A DNA stretch of 22,794 bases from Hypsibius dujardini (GCA_001579985.1 LRSR01013557.1:1-22794); one strand, 5' to 3'. Counted from the first letter of the stretch, positions 1-11,258 are shown. Program-made: numbers and translations. Notes: generated by a model not told the origin, from the letters alone.

Positions 1-381
1 TTTCACACTAAATTCATATCACTTTTGCTTGACTTCCGGGATAACTTTGGTGGATTTCGTAATGGGATTATACTGACCATTTATGATTAACGGAGTAATT
101 TATAATTTATCAATATTTGGATGTATGCTTTATCTACTTATTATTATCTACCTATTGGAGAAAGATCTTTGCGTGGCGGTGCTTTATAATTGGCGCCTAT
201 GATACACAATGTGATTAACCCTATCAAATCTGAAGAACTGAAAAAAATGAGGGAACCCAGCGGTCCCTTTTGCCCCTGTTGTGGATATATTGTTGGTGAT
301 TTTCACCTTCAACAGGAAATGAAACCAATGGAGAAGCCAACGACAAACCCAAAAACTAGCGCGAAACTTTGGAACGATCGA
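1..381. other. 5' flank of the SEA/EGF gene
   Basis: AT-rich sequence upstream of the first exon of the SEA/EGF membrane-protein gene. The reading frame of that exon stays open back to 190, with further in-frame ATGs (for example at 199), so part of this stretch may be coding or 5' UTR. No TATA box or other promoter element stands out, and no separate gene was recognised. Confidence 0.4.
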
Positions 382-3300
382 ATGATCTTCTGCCCAAAAT
401 GGCCAACCGGAATTTCCCTGCCATTGACAATACTTTTCCTGTTGGTCTTTCTACTGGGTGCGTGCAAATAAATTATTACTTAATTACACTGTATCCTCAA
501 ATAAGTATTAAAAAAATATTACAACTACTTGTATTCCAAATTAAATACTCTGTTAACCTACATCTTTTGCCTGTAATCCTGTTTAATTTTATTCAACAAA
601 ATAATAGCAAGTAATATTTAAAAATACCTCCTGCTAGTGGGATTAATTGAAAGCTGTAGATCGGTGTGACCTGATATCCCGGTGACGACGGAGCATGTCC
701 GTCTCAGAATAAAGGTCCCGTCCATTAGCCAGAGCCTGATGATATTTTAGCGCTGGTCATGCCACACTTGCGCCGTCTACTTTAAATGCCCTATAATTGG
801 ATGCTCGCTATTCGTCTGCCGTTAATTGCACCTTCCTTCACGTCTGGGCAATAAGAGAGAGGACGAGTGAGATCAATTTCAAGCGAGTCGGAAGACGGCG
901 CGCTAACTTTCGCGCTCGTTCCGTACCGCTACAGTACGTACAGGGTAATTATTCAGGCTCAATCGCAACCTCTAATACGTCTAAGCTCTCAAGAAGATTC
1001 TCTGCTAAAGCTTTGACCTGTTTTTTTTGCGAGAGAGACTTTTTTTACTGACACACGTTGTGCTTCTGTTGGACCTGACGACAGAGCATCAAATGAGAGA
1101 CTGTAACATGACCAGCGCCAGTCAGGCATGCAATCAACTTTCTCTTATGAAATAATATTGTTACCTTCATGGTGTCTCTTCTGCTCATTCGGCATAGTGA
1201 CCTACATTTTTGTCTTTTACGATCTCGACGCGACTTGCACACAAACTTACCAAGCACACACAAAGTTTAACGTCTGGTTAGTGGCAAAATATACCTCTAA
1301 TATATACCTCTAAAATATATATACCAAAATATACAACACTTAAAATATACCTCTGATCTTTTAGTTACAAGACCGATTGTATGTATTAATTTCTAACTTT
1401 GTCTTCACTTAAAATAGTATAGCTATCGATTGTTACTGAAGCAATTGTATCGGCAATACCATAAATTGGGTGCCAGCCAGTCGCACAATTTGCGAGTCCA
1501 TGTACAGATATAGCCGGGTCCCAAAATTTCCTCCAGGCGCATTTATATTTAAAGCATTAGCATCATAATGGAACGCGGTTTAGAAATAGACGCGAGAGCG
1601 AACAAATTCCAACCAAAAAACACACAAAAAATCCACAATAACGCTTGCCAATTCAAATTACAGTTATTTGCGTATTTATGTTGTAAGTTTTTTGAAGGTT
1701 TTTAGGATGAAATTTACTTAATGTTCAATGACTGATAGACCAACATTACGACACGCCGAAAGTATATCAACTGTGAAAATTGTATACAAATATATGCACT
1801 TACAATGCACCAGGGTAGCAAAGGTGAGAGAAGCGAAGCGTTGTCGGCAAAAACAATACAACTCTAAAGAGAAATACAGAGTACAGACCAACGAACTCGG
1901 AATTATTCCCCAAATTGTCTCGAAGCAGTGACTACTAGCCGCTACTATACATATAATGCATGTAGTTTGCTTGACAATTGGACTTACTCAAACATCACAA
2001 TAAACAAGGAGTGCAAGTCTGTTCCGTTCACTCAACGATTATGAGTAAATTTAATCTTTCCGGCAGGTTTACAGTCCCAAGCGGCGGCTCAAATTGTGCC
2101 GCGTTCGTCAGCCTGGATAATGCAGGAAACGGCATCATCCTCCGAGAAGAGTAATCGCTCGTTTGCCGTCTCCGACGACGAAAAGGACTTGATCAGCAGA
2201 ATCCTCGACAGCAAGGAACGGGTGACAGTTTCCTCAACCCATCCCTCTTCAACACTACCAAAGAACGCCGTGCTAACTGATAGTTTTTTGCTCAAATCAT
2301 CGCGCCCGGAGAGTGGCGATGAAAGAAGGAGTCTGCCTACTACCTCTCTCATTGAGGAGACTACTCAAACGACCACGCCTGTTGACGCCCTCATAGATCC
2401 GGTAGTAGCTCCCGTCTTCAATCAATCACCTACCCAAGGGTTCGCTCCAGTTGCCACCGTGGTCGACACTAGTACGACCACGCCCATTCAAGCTCCCTAC
2501 GCAACAACAACAGTGCCATCACGCCAGGCAAAACGCGGCCAAACTGGAAGGCCAAATTTCTTCTACCTTGGAGAAGAACAGAACGAACCAGATTTCGATT
2601 CGGCACCCTTTCCCAGTGTGGAGGAAACCCAATCCGACCATAATGATATTTTAGCCACCACGACACCAGATCCGTTAGCCAGTTTTTACGGTGGCATAGG
2701 TACTAGTACGATCCAGAGGCCTTTATACATATTATGATTTCAATCATAGTGTTTCAAATAAGACAAAAAAAGAATTAGTTAATTAGTATGAAAGCGGTAA
2801 TTATTTATATGTATCTATTCGTGCAATTGTAATTAAATTTTTATGAAAATATAAACTTGAATTTCATTTTCAATTGCGGCCGATTGTTTTGTTAGTTATG
2901 TTTGCCCGTTTTAAGAAATAATGGAGAAATGCTATTGCTAAATTATTATTCTCAAACCATTTCTACCGTTAAATTTATAGCTATTTAATACACATCAATT
3001 AAAAAGATGTTTGTGAGTGAGAAGTATTTCTGGAGAGAATGGTGTTCAACACAAAATTAAAATTACCTCCAAAGGCTTACTAATGTTATAATATGGATAT
3101 GGATATAATGTTGATTATTTTAGACCTTGATAGGAGACCAGACCGTTAACTAAATTGATATAATGTTCTAAAATTGCTTTTGACGAAAAGTGTTATCTTC
3201 CAATTGTTAGGTACCGGATCGAACAGCCGAACGGAAGGTCGGATGACTACCGGACGATCCATCGTCATCCAGCCGGAATTCGGCGCCACGCTCAACTGGA

Positions 3301-5853
3301 CGAACCCGAGCAGCCGAGTCCCCTACCCGTTCGTCAGTTCTTCCATTCCACCCAACGCCTATCGCGTCACTGTCCCCAACCGTGACTTGATCTCCGGCCG
3401 TTTTCCTGCTCAGGACGTGCCAAATCTCAACCGCGTCAATAATATTAAAAGTCAGTTTCCTGCGCCAACAAAAACCCCGAACGAGGGCTATGAATCGGCA
3501 GTCCGACGGCAGGGAGGAGTCTTCAACGCCCCAAATCCCGTTCAGGCTTTGACACCGGATTTTTCCGGGAGAGGAACGCGACCTCCGATGGGTGTGGCAC
3601 CTTTTAACGAGCGGCGGTACCCTGGACCGCCACAAGGAGATCGTCGGACGGGATCTTCGGATCCAACGGAGAATCACGATTTTTCGGGGATGCCTCCACC
3701 GTTTCAAGCGAGACCTGGGCCGCAAGATAATTTCCAGGAAGCACTCTTGGACGGAGGAATCAAGCTGGAGACCTGTAGTATTGGGGATGACTCAACTTGT
3801 ACCGAGTCTTTTAACGAAATCTGCAGGGTTGACGAGGACGGAGCGGCCACTTGTCTGTGCAGACTGGGAAGTGCACGACTCCGAATTCGTGAACAATGTA
3901 GAGGTACCTCACGCGGAGATGAAGGTCTCAAATACCTTGAGGAAATTTGACTGGCTTTTGTTTGCAGCTGTTTTGAGCTACTTTATGTATATTCGGTTGA
4001 ATCGCCTGCAAGATCATGAACTCCGTTACGGACCACAATTTGCCGGTCGTAGGACCCGACAGTATCTTTCACTAGAGCGACAAGTCCTTCTTGGCGTAAG
4101 TCACTACTCCCAAGTAATATTTCAAAAAGGCTTTCATTTGCTAACATGATTATAGACAATTCAAGTTTAAGCTAGTTGTGAACGAAACCTTAAATTTCCT
4201 CCATAAAGCAACAACTGCTCTAGAGACTTCCATGGAAAAATCCCAAGGAAAAACATCATCTCTGTGAAAGAACAATTGCGTACTATATATTATAAAAATA
4301 ATGTGTATTTGATATTTACGTAATAATTACTTATAAATTGTTTCATGAAAGTCTATAAGATCCTACTTTGTTATTTAGGTGGATTCGTTAATGCGTGCAA
4401 CTGGCTTCGTCAACGAGTACGCCGGAAGCAAACTCAACACTTTCGCGTCCATCTCCGAAGACGGTCTCTTGGCCAACGTGACGCTGAACCTCTTTAAAAG
4501 CTCCACTACGACAGCCGATCCGAGCAACCTCCCGACGGTCCTTCAACAAACCGCAACCGAACAGCTTCGCCTCTCCCAACGACGTCTTGGCGAAAGCAGT
4601 CTCTACGTCGGGAGTCTTTTGACGGCCATTCCCGGCGTCCAAGACATCAACGAATGTCTCACACCTGATCTTAACGATTGTCCCGCCAATGCCTCGACAT
4701 GTTCCAATAACATTGGATCTTTTTCTTGTACCTGTCGCCCGGGATATGGAGATCGCCACGCGAGCGACCCCTTGAGGATGGGCCGATCTTGTGAGACGTG
4801 TGAAGAGTCATATTGCAATCAACATGGAATTTGCTTGCTTGATTCCAAGGGGCAGAAAGTGTGTCAATGCAATGGCTGGTACATTGGAACGACCTGCCAG
4901 ACTGATGGGCAAGTGGTGGCTGTCGCCTGTGGTTCCTCCGCGATTGCTGTCATTTTGATTGCTATCACTCTCGTATTCCTGCTGCGGTGGAGGTATGAGA
5001 TACTTGTATTTTCAATTATTACTACTAGTACTTGATTTCTTTGCAAAATCAGCTAAGTAAATATATTATTTATTAACGCTGCAATGTAATCAACAACCGC
5101 GCTTTTTCCTTTATCAATTTATTCTGAGACATTAACAGCTCGATCAATTAGAATTAATATAATAAATGCCTTCAGCTTTTATTTTGATTAATTTGAAATA
5201 ACGACAATCCTTTAATGTTTTTACCTATATTGGAAATATTGAATAGACTACACTACAAATCAATAAATCAATAGAAGTTCAGTTTATCAAGAAGATATTG
5301 TATTTTAGCCGTAGCAGTGCATCGTCGCGGGGTGATCCGAGTTCGACACTGGGTCGGTCGGAAATCAGCGCAAACACGTTCACCTATGTAAAGAACAGTC
5401 CGCCACTGACCACACTTTCCCAAGCTTCTCTAGAGAACAAGGTCCGGATGGCCTATCTCGTTCATCCCTCACTACTCACTGCCAGTCAGGTAATAATTCC
5501 GCGTCTTCATATAAATACTCGTTATATTTACAATATTGTTTGTATTTCAGAGAGCTTCCCATCATCACCACCACGGAGGCAGCGACCAGCTCCTGGACAG
5601 TAAGTGACCTTTTCCTCAAAGCTTAGCAAGTTACATGGTTCAACGTGGTCACGGTGCCCATGTATGTGTAGGTAACTTTTACGAAGTTCGGCCACCCCCT
5701 GGACGATTAGGGCCCAGTCAGGCGCTCATTGCCGCCGAAATGATGAATCTCTATCGGCAGCAGCGTTCCGGTTCACAAGACCATCTGACCAATGACCTGA
5801 GCAGTTTAGATGAGCAAGGTGCTAATCAACGCTCGCCCATGAGTTCATCTTAA
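382..5853 (+). CDS. SEA/EGF-domain type I transmembrane protein, 8 exons
   Basis: Proposed exons are 382-457, 2067-2699, 3211-3903, 3968-4095, 4379-4992, 5309-5489, 5551-5599 and 5672-5853. All junctions are GT/AG and phase-consistent, giving about 851 residues. The ATG at 382 was chosen because a signal peptide follows directly (hydrophobic TILFLLVFLLG, joined across intron 1 to LQSQA); an open frame reaches back to 190. Next come a Ser/Thr/Pro-rich, mucin-like stretch (about 35-410), a six-cysteine EGF-like module (about 420-467), a SEA-like domain (about 468-598), a calcium-type EGF starting DINEC (599-648), a second EGF (651-683), a transmembrane helix (about 689-712) and a Ser-rich tail with five consecutive His (779-783). 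I see no GSVVV-type autocleavage motif in the SEA region. Nematode MUP-4/MUA-3 matrix receptors also place SEA and EGF modules next to the membrane, so an epidermal matrix-adhesion role is a reasonable inference, not a demonstrated one. Confidence 0.8.
458..2066 (+). other. Intron 1 of the SEA/EGF gene (1.6 kb)
   Basis: This phase-1 intron starts at GTGCGT after CTGG and ends at ...TTTCCGGCAG. Joining its flanks restores a continuous signal peptide, which is the main evidence for it. Inside I see only AT-rich sequence, a short degenerate repeat near 1286-1356, and short open frames without recognisable content. It is much longer than most introns here, so it could hold regulatory sequence, but no motif supports that directly. 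Confidence 0.6.
1286..1356. repeat. Degenerate AT-rich tandem repeat (AATATACCTCTAA-like)
   Basis: The motif ATATACCTCTAA and shortened variants recur about four times in 70 bases inside intron 1 of the SEA/EGF gene, for example around 1290, 1303 and 1342. It looks like a small decaying tandem array. Confidence 0.55.
2700..3210 (+). other. Intron 2 of the SEA/EGF gene
   Basis: A phase-1 intron from GTACTA to ...CCAATTGTTAG; it is strongly AT-rich compared with the flanking exons. No gene or motif was recognised inside it. The junction reads GGIG|TGSN without a stop. Confidence 0.65.
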
Positions 5854-6482
5854 AAAGACCACGTCAATTTGGCCTTGCCTTTTCAGCTTGGTTTAGCTTC
5901 AATTTTTCTTGTACCTCTCTGTGATAAAACTAAATTTTTATGAACCCTTTTGTGAGCTACTACGATAGAAATGTCAGATGCGTTTGGGGTCTACATAGTT
6001 GAAAGGGAACCTAGCGTACCTAGTACCTAACTCAAAACTTTGGGCTCCTGAAAATATTTCTAGACCACCTTGAAATGACTAGTGCTCATTGTATGTTTTA
6101 CAGTAGCAACTTTGACAGACGTCCATTTATTGGACTTTAGCATGCAGTCCCCACCAATCAGACATCGAGCGACAATCTCGGATTCAAATTGAAGGTTACT
6201 TGGTTGCACGCAAAGTTTTTTATTAGGCTATACCTACTTTTCTTTCGATGCATAAAAATGAAGGATAGCGCATTAACAGGAGTCATCAATCATCGGCATG
6301 GAGCAAATATGTCATTGAAAAAGAACTTTAACCACGTATAAAGCATATGTACAACCAGCATCGATACCGAACAAATAAATCATCATGAAAATTAGACAAA
6401 CTATAAAACTGACAGAACAGCAACCTCGAAGTTTCAGCCATATCTCCCATGGGTATGTACAATAATTTCAATGTGTGGGACC
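5854..6482. other. Convergent intergenic region
   Basis: Lies between the 3' ends of the SEA/EGF gene (+) and the myosin light chain gene (-). It should contain both 3' UTRs. An AATAAA on the plus strand at 6374-6379 could serve the SEA/EGF transcript, and an AATAAA on the minus strand at 6219-6224 could serve the light-chain transcript. Both are far from their stop codons and are only candidates. No other gene was seen. Confidence 0.4.
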
Positions 6483-7213
6483 TCACAAATTGCTGGTGAT
6501 ATTCCGAATAAAATCTACAAATAGTCAAGACTTTCAATTTCAAGGCCACAAGGAACGCTACTGCACATACGCTCATAGTTAACCATGCCCTGGCCATCCT
6601 CCATACCGGCCACTAGTTGCTCGAATTCCTCATCGCTTAAGCGATCCCCTGCAAATTTCAACATTTACTTAAATAAATATACGCGCTTGTTAAGAGACAA
6701 CAGACAAACCAAGGGTTGTTAAGAGGTGGCGCATTTGTGAAGAGTGAATCGTTCCTTGCTGGTCTTTGTCAAAGTGACGGAAACCTAGACAAAATATTCC
6801 ATCCCACACTTTTCAGTCTCTCATTTTAATTAAACATCAGCTTTATTTGACGCTTAACAATATTACCTTCTAGAAAGTCTTCAGACCGATAAGTGCTTTT
6901 GATCTTGCTGACTTCATTCAAAATAGGCACAAATGTTTCGAAGTTGATTCGATCATCTGTAAAAATATTGGACCAATTATTGGCTAAACTACGGTACGTA
7001 GGGATAAAAGGATATGTTGGAATTGAAACGATAGGCAAAAATATTTAACGAACCTGGCTTGTTGGCAAATCCAAATTTGCGCACTTGATCTTCTGTTGGG
7101 TTCTGTCCGAGTGCTCGTAAAACCTCTCCAATTTGCCGAGCAAAAATCTTTCCATCCCCCCTGGTGTCGAATAGAGAGAAGGCTTCTTGTAATTCCCATT
7201 GCTGCAGTTCCAT
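6483..7213 (-). CDS. Myosin essential light chain, non-muscle type, 5 exons
   Basis: Exons on the minus strand, in transcript order, are 7213-7054, 6956-6867, 6784-6710, 6648-6571 and 6514-6483. All are GT/AG and in phase, giving 144 residues, close to the roughly 150 usual for essential light chains. Two in-frame stops (TGA TAA) lie just upstream of the ATG at 7213, supporting that start. Landmarks are [16 protein letters not shown] (EF-hand 1), [38 protein letters not shown] (EF-hand 3), [19 protein letters not shown] and a C-terminus of [14 protein letters not shown]. These match the Drosophila Mlc-c / nematode MLC-5 class of cytoplasmic essential light chains. Position 12 of both visible EF loops is Gln instead of Glu, so calcium binding is probably lost, as is usual for this family. 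The protein clamps the first IQ motif of a class II myosin heavy chain. The introns are mostly 60-100 nt. Confidence 0.93.
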
Positions 7214-7761
7214 AGTATATCTTTATCATGTACCAGCAAATGCTTGTGAGAAAATTTCACAGACAAATATTACCAGACCCGATTTGTTCTTAACAAAAAT
7301 GAAACTCAAGAAGAATTGCAAGCACTAAGAGCCTAGTTACTAACACGATCCTCTGCAGGTGTGTTGTGTATCGTACTCATCGCTTATCTTTATTGCTCGA
7401 GGTTACGATGAGAAGCTCGCAGTGTTTGCTTCTCGCTCTCGGTTCAAAATATTTCTCTCACAGACAAGCCACGTAGGTCAGCCTTATCCATACAATACCG
7501 AATATTTGAGAGACAAAAAAGTGGAAGGTGCACTTGTGTTGGTCTCTAATTATTGATGATGCTCGAATGAAGGCCAGTTGCAGAAAATGTCGTGTTGCGT
7601 TCTACCTGTCAGTTGATAGTAGCAATCTCAAGTTGGCTAAGGGATTTACGGTATATCATGAAACTACAACTGATCACTACCACTTTTCATCAGATGTGCA
7701 ATTGCTAACAGGCACTGAAAATTAATATTTCTTTCTAACAGATATTTATATCGTTTTTTGG
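7214..7761. other. Intergenic: light-chain 5' flank and threonine aldolase 3' flank
   Basis: Both neighbouring genes run on the minus strand, so this 548-base gap should hold the light-chain promoter and the aldolase 3' UTR. A minus-strand AATAAA at 7389-7394, about 370 bases past the aldolase stop, is a possible polyadenylation signal. The short plus-strand open frames here show no recognisable protein. Confidence 0.4.
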
Positions 7762-9138
7762 TTAATTCTTTAGCTCATCTGCGTAATAACTGATTTTGGA
7801 GATGGCCATTTGCACGTCTGCATCCGTCAAGTTGTTACAGATAACCGCACGTGCCGCATTCTTTCCAACTGGAAAGAGTCGCACCACTACTAATGTCTGC
7901 CCCAGGTCCCTCTCTTCAGCGTCCGTCACGGAGCCAACCCGTTTGCAGAATACTTCTGCGGTCACATGGTCAGTCGGGAATTCTATCCGAACCATGTTTG
8001 AATGAGTGGCGGTTACATCCGCCGTGAAGAAGGGCGACTGGAGAGCAGCAATTGATCGGGCAAAGTGATGAGCTCGGCGATGGTCTTCCTCCAACCGGTC
8101 CACCATTTCCTCGAGAGCCACCAAACCAGCAGCGGCCAAATGTCCTGCCTGTCGCATTCCTCCGCCTAAAGCCTTTCGCACACGACGTGCCTCTGCGACG
8201 AAGCTTGTAGTACCCACGATGACTGAGCCCACCGGAGCACAAAGACCTTTCGAAAGACAAAACGTCACAGAATCCACGTTTTGGACGAGGCGAGAAACGG
8301 GAACTTTAAGGGCGATAGCAGCGTTGAAGATGCGTGCGCCGTCCATATGAATTGCTGGTATTCCATTTGCACGGGCAAACGCCGTAACCTAAAATTATAG
8401 GACTCATGACAGGTATGATCACAAAGACATCTACACAGACACCTAGGCAGGCAGACAGAAAGGCAGACAGACAAACAGACAGACACGCAGACACACAGAC
8501 ACACAGACACACAGACAAATAAAAATACCTTGTCCAGATAGGCCAGCGGGAGCACCTTGCCTCCACAACCATTATGGGTGTTTTCCAAACACAGCACTTT
8601 GGTTCTCGGGAAGTGTATGTCATCCGTTCGAATTGAAGTGACTATATCTTCCAGCAAGAAGGTACCATCCGCCAAAGTTGGAATGGCTTTGACGTGAACG
8701 CCCCCAAACTGGGAAATGCCTCCTTGTTCATACTTGAAGATATGGCATTTATCTCCGACAATGGCTTCCGATCCGCGTTCCCTGCAGTGGACCAGGACGG
8801 AGATAAGATTCCCCATTGTTCCCGATGATACTAAAAGAGCGCTTTCCTTCCCGAACAGCTCGGCTGCCCTTTTCTGTAGAGCATTGACGGTTGGGTCCTC
8901 CTGCAGCAGAAAGTGAAAATGCATTATGGGCCTGTGTCTGTGTGTCTGTCTGTCCCATAATTCTAATATGTCGGGTTTAGACCGATGGTCTTACCTGGAA
9001 GACATCGTCGCCCACAACTGCTTCCGCCATGGCGTGCCGCATTTTTTCCGTAGGCAATGAGAAAGTGTCTGAACGCATGTCGATCACCCGTGCGTTGCGC
9101 TCGACCTTCGGCGAATCCTGACACTCATTAGCATACAT
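7762..9138 (-). CDS. Low-specificity L-threonine aldolase (PLP enzyme), 3 exons
   Basis: Exons in transcript order are 9138-8995, 8900-8529 and 8388-7762. All junctions are phase 0 with GT/AG, giving 380 residues, a normal family length. The enzyme cleaves L-threonine (and allo-threonine) to glycine and acetaldehyde using pyridoxal phosphate. Visible family motifs are [14 protein letters not shown] near the N-terminus, [17 protein letters not shown] across exon 1/2, [12 protein letters not shown], the PLP-stacking His101 in [25 protein letters not shown], the IHMDGARIF motif (Asp188, Arg191), and the Schiff-base Lys219 in [13 protein letters not shown]. No key residue is missing. The frame is open upstream of the ATG at 9138 to a good acceptor (TTTTTTGTCCAG, exon edge at 9158), so a further 5' coding exon, perhaps a mitochondrial presequence, is possible but not identified. 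Intron 2 contains a CAGACA microsatellite. Confidence 0.95.
8403..8520. repeat. CAGACA/ACAC microsatellite in an aldolase intron
   Basis: An imperfect tandem run of CAGACA, GACAGACA and CACAGACA units fills most of the intron between aldolase exons 2 and 3. Read through on the minus strand it gives a spurious Val/Cys/Leu/Ser-rich peptide. A shorter GTGTCTGTCTGT run lies in the other aldolase intron at about 8930-8955. Confidence 0.85.
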
Positions 9139-9158
9139 GATCCAAGAATATGGTGGAC

Positions 9159-9488
9159 CTGGACAAAAAACGTCGTCTTATCTTAGAATAGTATAAATAT
9201 TTGTTAATTTTCAAAATAATGGAGGCGAAAACTTTATCAAGCTCTGCTACCTGATACAACTGGCAAGCACGGTAAAGTGTAAACGATAATATTAATGTAC
9301 TCGTACCATAAGTCTCTGTCGGCAGTCAGCACACCGCACGAAGAGGCTGCACTCAAGTGAGTGCCCTACTGCCTTTGACCGACAACGAAGAAGTGTGAAG
9401 AGTATGAATTATCTCGTACCATCTGCTTGTAAATTGTGCTGCTCGTAAAACAGTACCGCTTTGCTGCCGTAACTGCAATTGGGCCAGC
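9159..9488. other. Upstream flank of threonine aldolase
   Basis: This stretch lies between the aldolase first exon and the inverted-repeat element. It would contain the aldolase promoter and perhaps a missing first exon. No motif or coding exon is convincing. It ends in GGGCCAGC (9481-9488), the left copy of the duplication flanking the element. Confidence 0.35.
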
Positions 9489-10850
9489 CAAGGGATCGCT
9501 CGACTTACAGGGAGGTAAGCACACAATACGAGGTGGAAGTAGTGGACGGGATCACCCAGTTGCTCAGGCTTGAAGTGATTGGGAAAACAGTGTGTAATTC
9601 AACTTCACACGGTCGTATCTTACCTAATTCGTGATCTATTTCAAACAGCACGACTGAAACATTTGTCTAGAATTAAGTGAAGAATTTTATGAAGTAAAGG
9701 AAGATCTAGTTGCCTGAGTGGCAACTAAGTTTGAGGGCAAAAAAGAAAGCGCTTTACTAATGGAATCTGTCGCGTGATTGGAGTCTCCAATTGGAGTGTT
9801 GTCCTTACGTCGCCTGGAATCCACACTGGAAACTAGATCTCCACGTGTATTCGTCATTCAATTCCATTGCATATTTGTGTAATTTGGGTAATGATAGTTG
9901 TATTTGCGCAATTGACCATTGTGTTGTTTTTTCCGTTCTTTTTCGTTTTCGTTATTTTGTGTTCCCGTACCCCGAATCGACAATTCCATGTGGACCGAAC
10001 GTACAGTTTCCTGTCAACGTTCCACGGTCCTATACCCGAAATCTTGATTGTGATTGATTGATTGATTGATGGTTGGATGGATGGATGGATTGACGCAGCT
10101 GAGAGACCTAAATTCTGACGTGTTGGTTCTTGCTCCGAACATTTTTTCCCTTTTGTGATAATACTGTCTTCTATCGCGACAAATGTAAATATAAACACCG
10201 TTCATAAATGTAGTGTACTTCGGGAGTTCATGAGACTACATATTGTAGAATCGGAGGCAGAAATGAAATGGACATGAATGAAAAATTGCAGAAAAAGTTC
10301 ATCCTTCGTTTTGAGAGATTCGACGCCAGGAATTGAGATGAATTCGCGAGTAAATTGTAGGCGAAAAATGGCGACATAAACTGCAGAGAATTTTGACGCA
10401 ATTTTGATTCGGAATTTTGTTTCCAGCAGTACGAGTATACTGACTACACGCCACTGGAAATAGACAGAAAAGTGGAACTGGGACTGCTTGTTTCCAATGG
10501 GAAGCGTCGTGGCTCCAATTGGATTCGTGGCTGTGTGTTCCAACGCCAACAAGACAGCTCTTTCCATTTCAAAACGTTGCCTTTTTCTAATTTTAAAAAC
10601 TCGCGCATTACTTGGTCTAGCCACGCCTACATAGGCTCTAAAAATAACTCGAATTTTTCTCTTCATGTTTTGTCAATTGGGTAAGGCACTCAGAGCACCC
10701 TTTGCGTAAGAAAACGAGTTCATCTCACAACTCCATTAATATGCACCGTAGAATCACATGTCAAATCGGCGAGAAAGCCCGTCCACTAAATTGATCACGT
10801 GCAAAAAAATGATCACGTGGTAACTTCCCTGTAAGTCGAGCGATCCCTTG
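9489..10850. mobile_element. Non-autonomous DNA transposon with terminal inverted repeats
   Basis: The left end 9489-9516 and the reverse complement of the right end 10823-10850 agree at 27 of 28 positions; both begin CAAGGGATCGCTCGACTTAC. The element is flanked by GGCCAGC on both sides (9482-9488 and 10851-10857). An eighth shared G overlaps the right repeat end. A further inverted pair, TAGTGGACGGG, occurs subterminally (about 9538-9548 and, in reverse complement, about 10778-10788). The right end also has two copies of TGATCACGTG (about 10790-10820). No open frame inside resembles a transposase, so it would be a non-autonomous (MITE-like) copy. The CA-GG repeat start and 7-8 bp duplication suggest a hAT-like element, but the superfamily is uncertain. 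Confidence 0.75.
10058..10096. repeat. GATT / GGAT tetranucleotide microsatellite
   Basis: A run of GATT units followed by GGAT units lies inside the inverted-repeat element. It is a simple tandem repeat with no coding content. Confidence 0.85.
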
Positions 10851-10857
10851 GGCCAGC

Positions 10858-11258
10858 TTAATTCATGTTAATGATGTGTGTGGGCGGTACCTCTCTCAGT
10901 GGTCTCTGGCTTGCTCCCCCTGATGATCAAACCGCCTGGTCATCCCACAAAGCTGGAGTGTACATACTTCATCTCGTTAGTTTCCAATGTCTCTCCTTTT
11001 TGCCAAGTTTTGCTTCCTCCCACCCGCCTTACTTTTTTACCGTAGCCGGCCCATTCATAATGAACGGGGGTATCCGGATTGCATCCGGATCCGGTATTTC
11101 CCAACGGCAATCCAGTTTTTCTGTTCGCTCTCCTTTAAGGAGTAGCGCAGCATTAACGAGTATTATCGGCCTTGGCTTATCGATTCAGAGATTGGTGAGC
11201 AGCAATCAGCGCTCAGGAAATAAAATTACTTCTCCGACCTGAAATAGACGAACAAAGA
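10858..11258. other. Intergenic stretch before the assembly gap
   Basis: It contains a 125-codon plus-strand open frame (10865-11242) of Ser-rich, low-information composition, with no signal peptide or domain I recognise. I do not call it a gene. Nothing else is evident. Confidence 0.3.

Noticed and set aside
7359-7725. Two plus-strand frames of 65 codons between the light-chain and aldolase genes
   Set aside because: No homology signal, and the position is explained as promoter and 3' UTR sequence of the flanking genes.
8306-8623. Minus-strand frames with Cys/Val/Leu/Ser repeats
   Set aside because: They are translations of the CAGACA microsatellite in an aldolase intron.
10202-10666. 154-codon minus-strand open frame inside the inverted-repeat element
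   Set aside because: No transposase motif or other recognisable domain, unremarkable composition, and it sits in non-autonomous element sequence; most likely a chance frame.
10865-11242. 125-codon plus-strand open frame beside the assembly gap
   Set aside because: Ser-rich and without domain, signal peptide or splice context that I can defend.
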